Source: CALNYZ01 sp942490945
Lineage (GTDB): Bacteria; Pseudomonadota; Gammaproteobacteria; UBA6429; Thiohalophilaceae
Direction: 5' to 3'
DNA: 64,000 nucleotides
NCBI GenBank assembly: GCA_942490945.1
Contig: CALNYZ010000018.1
Coordinates: forward strand, 248,001 to 312,000
A program made the position numbers and the translations under genes. Within the stretch, counting starts at the first letter, position 1. Every line of letters begins with the position of its first letter. This document shows positions 26,395 to 35,199 of this stretch, piece by piece. The notes beneath the pieces were generated by a model. That model saw nothing but the letters and a program-made list of their open reading frames with translations, was not told the DNA's origin and made no database searches.

Positions 26395-26519
26395 TACTGT
26401 TACTTGCTTTGACCCGAGCGGGTAACACGCCAGGTCCATCACCCCAAAACTTGGCGAACTGTTAAGTCCCCGGAATGCTCGTCCTCTCTCCCACAACCCT
26501 GTATTCCGGGGATTTTTTT
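26395..26519 (+). ncRNA. candidate sRNA 2, apparent tandem paralogue of sRNA 1
   Basis: Three hairpins without an ORF. (1) GTTACTTGCT / AGCGGGTAAC at 26399-26426 (two wobbles), loop TTGACCCG. (2) CGCCAGGT / ACTTGGCG at 26428-26456, loop CCATCACCCCAAA. (3) TCCCCGGAAT / ATTCCGGGGA at 26467-26512 with a 26-base loop containing CTCTCTCCCAC, then seven T. Like sRNA 1 it opens with GTTACTT in the first stem, has C-rich loops throughout, and ends in a terminator with a large pyrimidine loop, suggesting local duplication followed by drift. Confidence 0.68.
26467..26519 (+). terminator. terminator hairpin of sRNA 2
   Basis: Ten-base perfect stem TCCCCGGAAT / ATTCCGGGGA followed by a run of T. Confidence 0.85.
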
Positions 26520-26613
26520 ACAAAAAATTAAAATACGCGTAATATCGGTGTGGTCACTAGAAATACACAAAACAAACAACACATCGTAGCTGTTAAATAT
26601 TCATAAAAATGGA

Positions 26614-27537
26614 GTGATCGTCATCCGCAAGACGTTCATAAAATTATCCCTGAAAACTTGTCTGCTATCCTGCGCAGGATTAAGTTTATTGTTGGTCGCA
26701 ACAAATGCGCAGGCAGAATCACACAAACAAAATCAAACGATTATGGTAGACCAGGTGCGCGGCATCCTGGTCAAGCTGGTGCGGCGTGGAAAAAACAAGT
26801 GCGGGAAACTGGATTGGTGGACCATGCGCCAACCCGGCAAACTTACCATTCTCAATCGTACCTTCGACTATGTTGATGACAAAATGCCGTTGAGCAAGTC
26901 GCAGTGGCAAACTGTACTCACAAAAGTGGTCGGTAATAATCAGGAAATAACTATCGCCCATGCCTGGGGTGATGAAATTAAAGGTCTGGCTGCTGCCGTA
27001 CGTGCAGCCAATGACATTCGATCGCATGGCGGCAAGGCCTGGGCCTATAACGGCAAGTATGATAAATCACTCGCCAATGCCAATATTAAGTGTAAGGGTG
27101 AATATGCATTTACCAACTCGCCGGAAAAAATATACCTGACCGAACAGGAGTTCTGGCAATTATTACGCAAGGGTCAGTTTCTGGATGCCCGTGGCAAGGC
27201 ACGTGCAGCCAAACCTACCGGACTTACCTACGTGCTCGGTTCACCAAAAAATTCCAAAACGGTACACATCGGTTCATTTATAAAAAACGGCAAACTCGAC
27301 AAGGGTGTTTATAGCTGTGATACCTTTAAAGATGTTACCGTTATTGGTTGCGATACGGTACACAAGGCGATGTTGGCAAGAGAAGCAGCACGCTATGCCA
27401 ATTGCGACACACAACCTGATGTGATGCCTTACTGGGGGTTGTCAGGCGCGAGTCGTCACAAGAGCGTTGCGGAACATCTTTGGGGCAAGGATGTGGAACC
27501 AAACCCGAATCGTTCCAGCTGGTGTTATATCGATTAG
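26614..27537 (+). CDS. exported protein of unknown function
   Basis: 307 residues, not recognised. A signal peptide covers about residues 8-35 (LLVATNAQAES). The mature part has seven scattered cysteines, which fits disulphide bonding in the periplasm, and a basic N-terminal region (KLVRRGKNKCGKLDWW). No known catalytic motif was seen. The only start giving the signal peptide is a GTG at 26614; it lacks a well-spaced ribosome binding site, although GGAG overlaps it, so the exact start is uncertain. It sits alone between the sRNA locus and the convergent arsenic/phosphate cluster. Confidence 0.6.
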   Translation: MIVIRKTFIKLSLKTCLLSCAGLSLLLVATNAQAESHKQNQTIMVDQVRGILVKLVRRGKNKCGKLDWWTMRQPGKLTILNRTFDYVDDKMPLSKSQWQTVLTKVVGNNQEITIAHAWGDEIKGLAAAVRAANDIRSHGGKAWAYNGKYDKSLANANIKCKGEYAFTNSPEKIYLTEQEFWQLLRKGQFLDARGKARAAKPTGLTYVLGSPKNSKTVHIGSFIKNGKLDKGVYSCDTFKDVTVIGCDTVHKAMLAREAARYANCDTQPDVMPYWGLSGASRHKSVAEHLWGKDVEPNPNRSSWCYID

Positions 27538-27552
27538 TTTAGCTTAACTTAA

Positions 27553-27789
27553 CTACGCGTTTAACCACTGACTTATTTTATCCGACGTGGGAATACTACC
27601 CATGTGCACCACCTGATCATCTATCACCACACCGGGCGTGGCTAACACACCATAGGCAAGAATTTGTGCCATGTCTTCGATTTTTTCCAGTTCGACTTTG
27701 ACTCCTTGTTGTTTGCTGGCGTCGTCAATTAACTTGAAGGTGGTATGGCATTTTTTGCAACCACTGCCGAGTACTTTTATATTTTTCAT
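27553..27789 (-). CDS. small thioredoxin-fold protein (redox-active disulphide protein 2 type)
   Basis: 78 residues from the ATG at 27789, with AGGAG 7-11 bases upstream; a longer frame to 27831 would overlap the previous gene. The thioredoxin-like fold has the redox pair C11-C14 (SGCKKC) and the cis-proline segment ATPGVVIDDQVVHMG. This family of about 75-80 residues is typically encoded beside UPF0718/ArsP-type permeases and arsenic genes, as here. It probably exchanges disulphides in the cytoplasm with a neighbour of the cluster; the exact partner is unknown. Confidence 0.85.
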   Translation of the reverse strand: MKNIKVLGSGCKKCHTTFKLIDDASKQQGVKVELEKIEDMAQILAYGVLATPGVVIDDQVVHMGSIPTSDKISQWLNA

Positions 27790-27811
27790 AGTGCGCTCCT
27801 GATTTGATTTA

Positions 27812-28144
27812 CTAGCAACATGGTTCGCCATTTGCCGTCGGTGTACAACATGCTGTCGATTCTTCCTTGTTTAATATTTTCATGGAAAAACCGTCTTCCA
27901 GTTGCATCCTGATCCGCCGTTCTTTATTGAATGAATCATCCAGCTTTTGTGCAGCCTCATCGCGAATATGCCGTGCAATGTCGAGGACCAGATCAATTTG
28001 TGCATCGGTAATGCCATAAGACTTGAGCTTATCCAGTTGACACAGTCCCTGATCGGGATGTCCTGATGCGGTGTGCGCAGACAATGCCACCAGCGCGACA
28101 ATAGATGGATGCAATTCGGATGGAGATTGTATTGAGTCAGACAT
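27812..28144 (-). CDS. small cysteine-tailed protein of arsenic cluster, possibly AhpD/CMD-related
   Basis: 110 residues from the ATG at 28144, which has a strong AGGAGGAA upstream. The central part (SIVALVALSAHTASGHP, LDKLKSYGITDAQIDLVLDIARHIRD) has the helical spacing of carboxymuconolactone decarboxylase/AhpD-like proteins often found with arsenic genes, but the CxxC active-site pair of that family is absent where expected. Instead the C-terminus has two adjacent-cysteine pairs (ACCTP and EPCC), suitable for binding a metal or metalloid. Assignment to the family is tentative. It lies between the permease (16 bases) and the thioredoxin gene (22 bases). Confidence 0.6.
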   Translation of the reverse strand: MSDSIQSPSELHPSIVALVALSAHTASGHPDQGLCQLDKLKSYGITDAQIDLVLDIARHIRDEAAQKLDDSFNKERRIRMQLEDGFSMKILNKEESTACCTPTANGEPCC

Positions 28145-28160
28145 GTGAGTATTCCTCCTG

Positions 28161-29111
28161 TCAGGTGAAAAAATTAAAAAGTGTACCAACAATAACAAAG
28201 GCAATGACCAGCATGCCGGCAAAGATAGCCAAGAACGGCACCTTGACAACTTTGCGCAGAATAATGAGTTCGGGTAAGGACAAGGCGGCAACCGACATCA
28301 TAAACGCGATCACGGTACCGACTGCGACACCTTTCTCGAGCAATACTTCCGCGACCGGGATGATACCCACAGCATCGGAATAAAGCGGCGCACCGATCAA
28401 TACAGCGATAAGTACTGACAGGAATCCACCGGAGCCTGCGTATTTCGCGACGAGGTCGTTAGGTAAATAACCGTGCAGTATTGAACCGAGCGCAATACCA
28501 ATAAAAACATATTTCCAGATTCGGCCGACAATACTTTTCAATTCATAAAAGGCGAAGTTGTGTCGGGCGAGAAGGGATTTATCTTCATCCAGCTTGACGG
28601 TGTTGCCGACATTGATGTTCCATACGTAGTCTTCTACCCAACGTTCGGGGCGGAAGCGTTCCATGAGGAATCCGCCTAAAAAAGCAATGGTTAAACCTGT
28701 TGCTATATATAAGAGTGTCAGTTTCCAGCCAATGACGGCAGCGAGCACGATGACTGCCACTTCATTAATCATCGGGCTGGCTATTAAAAATGAAATGGTC
28801 ACGCCTAGCGGTATGCGCGCTTCAACAAACGAGATGAACAGGGGTACCGATGAGCAGGAACAAAACGGGGTCACAGCACCCAGACCGACTGCCATAAAGC
28901 GACTGGTGATATTGCCACGGTTGGCAATAAATTCACGAACCCGCTCTGGGCGCAACAAGGCGCGCAAAAAGCCCATCACATAAATCACCAGGCTGAGTAA
29001 AATGAATATTTTGAGCATATCCATAATAAAAAATTGCAGCGCATTGGTGAGTGGTGAACTTTCAAGTTCAATCAGATCATAAACAATATAATCGGCAAAA
29101 TCCTTAAACAT
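28161..29111 (-). CDS. UPF0718/ArsP-like permease
   Basis: 316 residues, eight or so hydrophobic segments in two sets separated by a soluble loop (about 150-200). The first set carries the signature GAVTPFCSCSSVPLFISFVEARIPLG in the pieces TPFCSCSSVPLF and SFVEARIPLG, and SPMINEVAV follows; the second set has GAPLYSDAVGIIPV. Members export organoarsenicals (ArsP) or unknown solutes; the cysteines in CSCSS are thought to matter for metalloid transport. The start overlaps arsC by 8 bases. The nearby arsenate reductase supports an arsenic-related role. Confidence 0.85.
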   Translation of the reverse strand: MFKDFADYIVYDLIELESSPLTNALQFFIMDMLKIFILLSLVIYVMGFLRALLRPERVREFIANRGNITSRFMAVGLGAVTPFCSCSSVPLFISFVEARIPLGVTISFLIASPMINEVAVIVLAAVIGWKLTLLYIATGLTIAFLGGFLMERFRPERWVEDYVWNINVGNTVKLDEDKSLLARHNFAFYELKSIVGRIWKYVFIGIALGSILHGYLPNDLVAKYAGSGGFLSVLIAVLIGAPLYSDAVGIIPVAEVLLEKGVAVGTVIAFMMSVAALSLPELIILRKVVKVPFLAIFAGMLVIAFVIVGTLFNFFT

Positions 29112-29550
29112 GCTGCGCGGTCAATGGTAGCGTGTCGAGCAACATCATTACCCGACGCCTTACATCATCACGGGTGTTACGAAATTCATCCATGATCTCT
29201 TCTTCGCTACCGGTTGCCTTGGCGGGATCAGTCAGTGGCCAGTGAATTTTTTTCACATACGATGGCAAGGCCGGACAATGCTCGTCAGCATTTCCGCATA
29301 CTGTGATGACAATTGTGGCGCGATTGATCATCTCATCCGTGACCCTGGTGGATTCCTGGTTTGATATATCCACACCTGCTTCCTGCATGACTTTAATAGC
29401 GCGGGGATTTTTCCCGTGTGCTTCAATGCCGGCTGATTCGATGCTTATATCCATCCCCGGTTTGCTGGCAGCAAAATGTTTTGCCCAACCTTCTGCCATC
29501 TGGCTGCGGCAGGCATTCCCCGTACACAAAAAAAGTAAATTCACTGACAT
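29104..29550 (-). CDS. arsC: arsenate reductase, thioredoxin-coupled ArsC type
   Basis: 148 residues from the ATG at 29550 (GGAG about 12 bases upstream). It is of the low-molecular-weight phosphatase-like class: P-loop C9-TGNAC-R15 (LCTGNACRSQMAEGWAKH), HGKNPRAI, and a VCGNADEHCP segment with the two further catalytic cysteines, then WPLTDPAKATG. It reduces arsenate to arsenite, with the disulphide resolved by thioredoxin. It is two bases after the end of the Pit gene and overlaps the permease gene, so the set forms one operon. Confidence 0.93.
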   Translation of the reverse strand: MSVNLLFLCTGNACRSQMAEGWAKHFAASKPGMDISIESAGIEAHGKNPRAIKVMQEAGVDISNQESTRVTDEMINRATIVITVCGNADEHCPALPSYVKKIHWPLTDPAKATGSEEEIMDEFRNTRDDVRRRVMMLLDTLPLTAQHV

Positions 29551-29552
29551 AT

Positions 29553-30680
29553 TTAAAAAACTCCAACAATAAGATACGTTATGGCGCTTAAAGCAGCTGC
29601 AATCGGCAAGGTGACCAGCCACGACAAGATAATCCCTTTTATCACACCCATGTTACCTTTTTTGTTGATAAGGCTGATACCGAAAATAGAACCAACCGAG
29701 ACATGCGTAGTAGAAACCGGCACGCCAAACTTGCTCGCCACAATAACCAAAAACGCCGTGACGAGGTTGGCGGAAAATCCCTGGCCGTGGCTGATCTCGG
29801 TGATCTTGTGGCTGATGGTTTCGGCAACACGACGTGCATTCAGGATTCCGCCCAAGGCCATGCCCATGCCAATCGCAACCAGTCCCCAGTTGATATCGAA
29901 TGCCGCAGCGGCGACCAGTAGCCCGGCAATCTTGGGTGTGTCATTCAAACCACGCGCAAAGGCCACAGCCGCAGCACTGATGCCATGGGCAATGTCGACA
30001 AATTTTTGCAAGGCGAAGCCGAAATAGGTATCGGTGTAGCGGTCGACACATTGCTCAAGGTCAGCAACCGAAACAGCAATGTCACCGATGGACTGACTAT
30101 GCATTCTGTTCGACTGCAAGTTCAGCGATGACACGGGAATATAGGTTTTACTTTCGCCGATACAGACACAGCTTTCCTTGGTCAGGCCAAAGCGTTGCCG
30201 CGTGGTGCGAAACAGCCAATAGGCACAGGCACCAAGTGCAAAGGCAAGAAACGGACTGACTAATAAGGGAATGACAAATGCGCCGCTTAAGCGTGAAAAA
30301 CTCACATCAAGGCCCACCGCCATGAGGCCGGCACCAATCAGACCACCTACCAGGCTGTGGGTTGTCGAGATAGGAAAGCCGAGTCGGGTCGCCAGCATCA
30401 CGGTGAGTGCGGCGCCAAATCCCACCGCCAGTAAAAACTGTAATGCCGTGGCTGTTTCTTGTGGCACCAGACCTTTACCCGAAAAACTCGCAATCAGTCC
30501 CTGGGCAAGAAAAATAGCACATACTGAACCGGCAATTTGTGCAGCGGTAGCGATGGTAAGTGCGGTTTTGTAACTGACGGTGCTGCTGCCATAGAGCGTG
30601 GCAACCGGTTTGAAGTTATCATTTGCGCCGTTGGCATAGGCGAGAAACAGCGTTATGGTGAAAAGAAGTGCAATGCTCAT
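29553..30680 (-). CDS. pit: inorganic phosphate transporter, PiT family
   Basis: 375 residues from the ATG at 30680 (AAGGA 7-11 bases upstream); a longer frame to 30740 lacks support. Two PHO4 repeats are visible: GANDNFKPVATLYGSS near the N-terminus with TTHSLVGGLIGAGL, and FARGLNDTPKIAGLL with TTHVSVGSIFG in the second half, about ten membrane helices with a central soluble loop. Pit transporters move metal-phosphate with protons and are also an arsenate entry route. First gene of the pit-arsC-permease-small protein-thioredoxin operon; possibly controlled by phosphate or arsenate, but no regulator gene is present. Confidence 0.92.
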   Translation of the reverse strand: MSIALLFTITLFLAYANGANDNFKPVATLYGSSTVSYKTALTIATAAQIAGSVCAIFLAQGLIASFSGKGLVPQETATALQFLLAVGFGAALTVMLATRLGFPISTTHSLVGGLIGAGLMAVGLDVSFSRLSGAFVIPLLVSPFLAFALGACAYWLFRTTRQRFGLTKESCVCIGESKTYIPVSSLNLQSNRMHSQSIGDIAVSVADLEQCVDRYTDTYFGFALQKFVDIAHGISAAAVAFARGLNDTPKIAGLLVAAAAFDINWGLVAIGMGMALGGILNARRVAETISHKITEISHGQGFSANLVTAFLVIVASKFGVPVSTTHVSVGSIFGISLINKKGNMGVIKGIILSWLVTLPIAAALSAITYLIVGVF

Positions 30681-30931
30681 ATCAAAGTCCTTTTGGTAAA
30701 GTCTGAATACAAGATGTACAGCTAACGACACATAAAACATGTTCTCACTTTATACCCTTATAAATTGGACTAGGTCTACAATTTCGTAAAATTCCAACAT
30801 AAATGGTTATAAAATAAGCTTTTTTACGGATGAAATTTGCGCAAAAGTGCTTGAGCTGTGGCATGTCTGGCCAGCAGATAGCAGAGGTGTTTTGTTTGAG
30901 TTTTATAAATTGGCGAAAAGCGCTGGGGAGA

Positions 30932-31624
30932 TTATTCTTGATTCGCGCTGCTGGTCACGCTGGCGTGTTCAAACCACTGGGCAACGTGCTCACAGGCATC
31001 GGCGACCCCTTCATTTTTTAACGAAGAAAACATTTGCACGGTAATGTTAGTAGCGTCTGCCAGTGATTTTTGTACCTGCAGCAGTGTCGATTTGGCTGCG
31101 CCGCGCTTCAGTTTGTCAGCCTTGGTGAGCAAAATGAGCAGGGGCATGTTGCGTGATGTACTCCAGTGTATAAATTGTGCGTCGAGCTCAGTTATTGGGT
31201 GACGAATGTCCATCAACAGTACCATGCCGATAAGCGCCTGACGGGTTGTGAGGTACTCTTCGATAGCCTGCCCCCATTGTTGGCGTGCTTTGAGTGCCAC
31301 CTTGGCATAACCATAACCCGGTAAATCCACCAGGCGCCAATCTGGGGTGAGTTCAAAATACACAAGATGTTGCGTTCGCCCCGGTGTTTTACTGGTGCGG
31401 GCGAGCCCGTTATGCCGCGTCATGGCATTAATTGCACTGGATTTACCGGCATTTGAGCGTCCTGCAAAGGCTACTTCAAAGCCTGCATCGGCTGGCCCTA
31501 GCGTCACTCTGGGCACCGAATTGAGAAATACTGCGCGATTCATCAGTTTTTCGGCGTCGGTCATCTTTTGCGGTGTTTTCGCTTTGAGATAGTTTTTATA
31601 GGGTTTGGCGGGTGGTTTGTTCAT
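30932..31624 (-). CDS. engB: ribosome biogenesis GTPase EngB (YsxC/YihA)
   Basis: 230 residues from the ATG at 31624. GTPase motifs: GRSNAGKSS (G1), the switch TSKTPGRTQ (G2), DLPGYGYAKV (G3) and TKADKLKRG (G4). EngB assists assembly of the large ribosomal subunit. In E. coli and Pseudomonas it is the gene beyond polA and its downstream sRNA; here a 4.4-kb block (unknown exported protein and arsenic/phosphate operon) separates them. In-frame codons further upstream exist but are not family-like. Confidence 0.95.
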   Translation of the reverse strand: MNKPPAKPYKNYLKAKTPQKMTDAEKLMNRAVFLNSVPRVTLGPADAGFEVAFAGRSNAGKSSAINAMTRHNGLARTSKTPGRTQHLVYFELTPDWRLVDLPGYGYAKVALKARQQWGQAIEEYLTTRQALIGMVLLMDIRHPITELDAQFIHWSTSRNMPLLILLTKADKLKRGAAKSTLLQVQKSLADATNITVQMFSSLKNEGVADACEHVAQWFEHASVTSSANQE

Positions 31625-31908
31625 GTGCGATTCAGCTTGGTTAAGGTATGTTGCATCATAAATGAACTGGCGCCTTAAAGGCATATAAGTGGGTAATATG
31701 TAGCTGCGGATATGTACGACCGTGAAGCCTGGCAGTCTGGTTGTAAGCAATATTGGCTTTAACTTGACCGCACGCGTGGTTGTCGGTATAAAGGGCGCCG
31801 GATTTTAGCTGTTCTGGTGGGCCTGCTTAAATATCAAGCACTATGCCTGATATGCGGTTTATGCTCAGGGTGCCGGGACAACGTTTCAAACTATATGGAG
31901 TTAAGCAG

Positions 31909-32211
31909 ATGAAAATACAAGTTATTTTAGCGGCAGCAGTACTTGCCAGCAGCATGGTTTCCAGCGCATTTGCTGATGGGCAAAAAACCTATCAAGCAGC
32001 CTGTTTCGCATGTCATGCAACCGGCGCAGCTGGCGCACCTAAATTAGGTGACAAAGCGGCGTGGAAAGCACGTATTGCCACCGGTAAAGAAGCGTTATAT
32101 GCCAGCTCGATTAAAGGCAAAGGTGCGATGCCAGCGAAAGGTGGCCGCGCTGATCTGAGCGATGCAGACGTGAAAGCGGCGGTTGATTTCATGATATCTA
32201 AAAGCAAGTAA
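31909..32211 (+). CDS. monohaem cytochrome c (c5-like)
   Basis: 100 residues from the ATG at 31909 (TGGAG 7-11 bases upstream). Signal peptide 1-22 (SSAFAD), then a class I cytochrome fold with haem site C32-C35-H36 (ACFACH), the ATGAAGAPKLGDKAAW segment typical of cytochrome c5, and the probable methionine ligand in KGAMPAKGG. Periplasmic electron carrier. It precedes a dihaem c4 gene, the order found beyond engB in Pseudomonas. Haem attachment could be by either assembly system in this window. Confidence 0.92.
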   Translation: MKIQVILAAAVLASSMVSSAFADGQKTYQAACFACHATGAAGAPKLGDKAAWKARIATGKEALYASSIKGKGAMPAKGGRADLSDADVKAAVDFMISKSK

Positions 32212-32321
32212 TTTTTACCCAGCTTTAGTATCATTGCACTATCCAATTTAAGCGCTATCCGTGAAACACGGCTGGCGCTTAAATTTCTCTATATTCATAT
32301 CGTATTTATAAGGTTAGCTAA

Positions 32322-32927
32322 ATGAAAGCAAAACTTGTTTTGACAGTATTGTTAACTATCTGCAGCGGATTAAGTTTTGCGGCGGGTGATATCAAAGCCG
32401 GCGAAGCCAAGGCGCAAGTCTGCTTCAGCTGTCATGGTGCCAAGGGCGTCAGTGCCAATCCGGCATGGCCGCATCTTGCGGGTCAGCATGCGGAGTATAT
32501 CGCGAAACAATTGGTTGATTTTAAAGTAGCTAAAACACGAAATGATCCGTTAATGGCTTCACAAGTAGCCAATTTAAAACCGGAAGATATGGCGAATCTG
32601 GGCGCGTATTTCGCCGCGCAAACCGCCGCGAAAGGCAAGGCCGATAAGGCCAAAGTGGAATTAGGTGGCAACATCTATCGTGGTGGTAATAAAACAACAG
32701 GTGTGGCTGCTTGTATGGCATGCCATGGTCCAACCGGACAAGGGAATCCGACTGCGAAGTTCCCGGTGTTAGCAGCCCAGCATGCAACCTATACCAGCAA
32801 GGCATTGAAAGATTTTAAATCGGGTGCGCGCAGCAACGATGCTGGCATGATGATGCGTGATATCGCCAAGCGTATGACCGACGCGGAAATTGAGGCGGTG
32901 GCTTCCTATATCCAGGGCTTGCAATAA
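32322..32927 (+). CDS. dihaem cytochrome c4
   Basis: 201 residues. Signal peptide about 1-21, then two class I cytochrome domains: haem sites C34-C37-H38 (CFSCH) and CMACH near residue 130, each followed by a PxLAxQHxxY segment (HLAGQHAEY and VLAAQHATY) and a methionine ligand region (DPLMASQ, DAGMMMRD). Cytochrome c4 is a periplasmic donor to terminal oxidases in many gammaproteobacteria. A strong terminator follows at 32965-32993. Confidence 0.95.
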   Translation: MKAKLVLTVLLTICSGLSFAAGDIKAGEAKAQVCFSCHGAKGVSANPAWPHLAGQHAEYIAKQLVDFKVAKTRNDPLMASQVANLKPEDMANLGAYFAAQTAAKGKADKAKVELGGNIYRGGNKTTGVAACMACHGPTGQGNPTAKFPVLAAQHATYTSKALKDFKSGARSNDAGMMMRDIAKRMTDAEIEAVASYIQGLQ

Positions 32928-32964
32928 GCACACAATAAGTACCGGTATATAGTTTAAGGTATTG

Positions 32965-32993
32965 AAAAAGGGTGGCTATGGCCACCTTTTTTT
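32965..32993 (+). terminator. Rho-independent terminator after cytochrome c4
   Basis: AAAAAGGGTGGC, loop TATG, GCCACCTTTTTT: 12-base stem with one wobble and a T run. Confidence 0.88.
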
Positions 32994-33099
32994 GTGATGC
33001 GGAGAAAAGTCTAATTTTATCCCTGTCGCGCCGTATCCCTGTTAAAATCGAACATTATCAAGAAACAGACTGAAAGTAGATCCCGGTTTTATTGACGAC

Positions 33100-35160
33100 A
33101 TGCCAGCAGCAAAGCAAGCAAATGTAAATTCTTCCAGCGTGGGCAGAATATTATTCGAGTTTTTTGGCTCGATGTATTTTGCTATCAGCGTGTTGTGCAT
33201 TATTGGTATTGCCTCGGTGATTGGTACCGTGTTGCAACAAAACAAGCCGTACACTGATTACATCATCAAGTTTGGCAGTTACTGGCATGAAGTGTTTTTA
33301 TCTCTCGGCTTGTACGATGTGTACAGCACGGTGTGGTTTTTAACACTGGTGTTTTTCCTGGTCGTCTCAACCAGCACGTGTATTTATCGTAATACCCCGA
33401 CCATGTTACGTGAATACCGCCAGTATCGTGAAAATGCCAAATCAAAAACGCTGAAAACCATGCGCCACGTGCAAACATATACCGGCACCGGTGAGTTGAC
33501 GTCATTTGCAGAACAATGCGCGCAATTTTTAACGCTGGAAAAATATAAATTCAAAATCAAGAAGCATGATGATTACCAGCTGATTGCGGCCAAGAAAGGT
33601 TCGTTAAATCGTATCGGGTATATCATGACGCACGTTGGCATGGTAGTGATTATGGTGTTTGCCTTTATCGATGGTAAATTTCACCTGACCTGGAAAGAAT
33701 GGGTTGGCGGCAAACAGATAGAAAAACGTTCCATTCCTATTGAAGAAATCCCGTCACGCAGCAAGTTTGCTGTTAATGAACTTGTGGGTTTTCGCGGTGT
33801 GGCGAATATACCGGAAGGTGAAACACACGACTTTGTTGCCATTTCACAGCGTGATGGTTACTACATTCAGGCACTACCGTTTACGATTACCCTGAAAGAC
33901 TTTCATATCGACTACTACGAAACAGGCATGCCGAGTGCGTTCAAGAGTGATCTGGTTATCAAGGACAAGGATAGCGGCAAGTCTTTTGAACATACAATTT
34001 CGGTTAATCATCCGTTAATCCACCGCGGTTATGCGATATTTCAGGCCAGCTTTGAAGATGGTGGTTCAAAGCTGGACATCAAGGCCTGGCCAGTTGCGAG
34101 CAAGGATACCCGTCCGATCGAACTGTCCGGTATCATCCGTGAACATAAAGACGTGCAAACGCATCTCGGTAAATACACGCTTGAGTTTCAGGATTTTAAA
34201 CCGATCAATGTATTTCCGAATGAAGACCCTGACATCAAGAAAAAATTTAAAAACATGGGCCCCAGTTTTGTTTATCGTTTGCGTGATGCAACCGGTCAGG
34301 CCAGAGAGTACACCAATTACATGATACCGGTGATGCAGGATGGACGCGCGTTTTTCCTCACGGGAATGCGTGCATCAGTAACGGAAGAGTATCGTTTTTT
34401 GCATATACCGATCGATGACAAGGGTGGCATCGAGCGCTTTATCAAATTTCAGGCAGTGTTGAATAATGACGAACTACTCAGACGCATTACGCAGACCTCG
34501 GTCAAGCAATCACTAAAAGGTTCGCAACGCGACACGCCGGAAATGCAGCAACAGGTCGCGCAGTCCATGTTTAATCTGGTGAAAATATTTGTGCGTGGCG
34601 GTTATGTCGCGTTGGATGAGGAAATTCGTAACAAGGTGCCAAAGGAAAAGCAGGAGCAGGTTGCTGGCGCATATATAAAAGTACTGGAAAATGCCTTGCA
34701 AAATGTTTATCTGGTCGTGTTACGCGATGAGGGAATTAATCTTGCCGATGGCATGAATGCCAAAAACGGCCAGTTCTTTGAGGATGCGGTGAATGCTATC
34801 GCCGGTATCGGTGCATACGGGTCGCCGTTTATTTTACAATTAACCAATTTTACCCATCGTGAAGCGTCAGGATTACAGATATCGCGCGCACCGGGACAAA
34901 AATATGTCTATGTAGGTTGTGTGATGTTAATCATCGGTGTATTTATGATGTTTTACATTAACCATCAACGCATCTGGATTATGCTGCGCCCAAATCCGAA
35001 TCCGGATCAGCAGAATGGGAACAAGATGGAAATCCTTGTGGCGGGTATGGGTAATCGGCATGAAGCCGACTTTAACCAGTTTTTCATTGACTTTAACGGG
35101 CGGCTGCAACAGGCTGTTCCTGAAATAAAAAGTCAGCAAGAGCCGAACGGAAGTGTCTGA
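33100..35160 (+). CDS. resB: System II cytochrome c biogenesis protein ResB/Ccs1
   Basis: 686 residues. Opening membrane region carries the ResB signature (LFEFFGSMYFAIS, IASVIGTVLQQN); further helices at about 75-95 and 165-190, then a large periplasmic domain (about 200-600) and a last helix near 605-630. ResB and CcsA form the System II haem exporter and synthase that joins haem to apocytochromes. It is followed 39 bases later by ccsA. The window also encodes a full System I (ccm) operon at 53.3-60.3 kb. Confidence 0.92.
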   Translation: MPAAKQANVNSSSVGRILFEFFGSMYFAISVLCIIGIASVIGTVLQQNKPYTDYIIKFGSYWHEVFLSLGLYDVYSTVWFLTLVFFLVVSTSTCIYRNTPTMLREYRQYRENAKSKTLKTMRHVQTYTGTGELTSFAEQCAQFLTLEKYKFKIKKHDDYQLIAAKKGSLNRIGYIMTHVGMVVIMVFAFIDGKFHLTWKEWVGGKQIEKRSIPIEEIPSRSKFAVNELVGFRGVANIPEGETHDFVAISQRDGYYIQALPFTITLKDFHIDYYETGMPSAFKSDLVIKDKDSGKSFEHTISVNHPLIHRGYAIFQASFEDGGSKLDIKAWPVASKDTRPIELSGIIREHKDVQTHLGKYTLEFQDFKPINVFPNEDPDIKKKFKNMGPSFVYRLRDATGQAREYTNYMIPVMQDGRAFFLTGMRASVTEEYRFLHIPIDDKGGIERFIKFQAVLNNDELLRRITQTSVKQSLKGSQRDTPEMQQQVAQSMFNLVKIFVRGGYVALDEEIRNKVPKEKQEQVAGAYIKVLENALQNVYLVVLRDEGINLADGMNAKNGQFFEDAVNAIAGIGAYGSPFILQLTNFTHREASGLQISRAPGQKYVYVGCVMLIIGVFMMFYINHQRIWIMLRPNPNPDQQNGNKMEILVAGMGNRHEADFNQFFIDFNGRLQQAVPEIKSQQEPNGSV

Positions 35161-35199
35161 AATGAATCAAAATAGATCACACAAGCAAGAGGTGATGTG

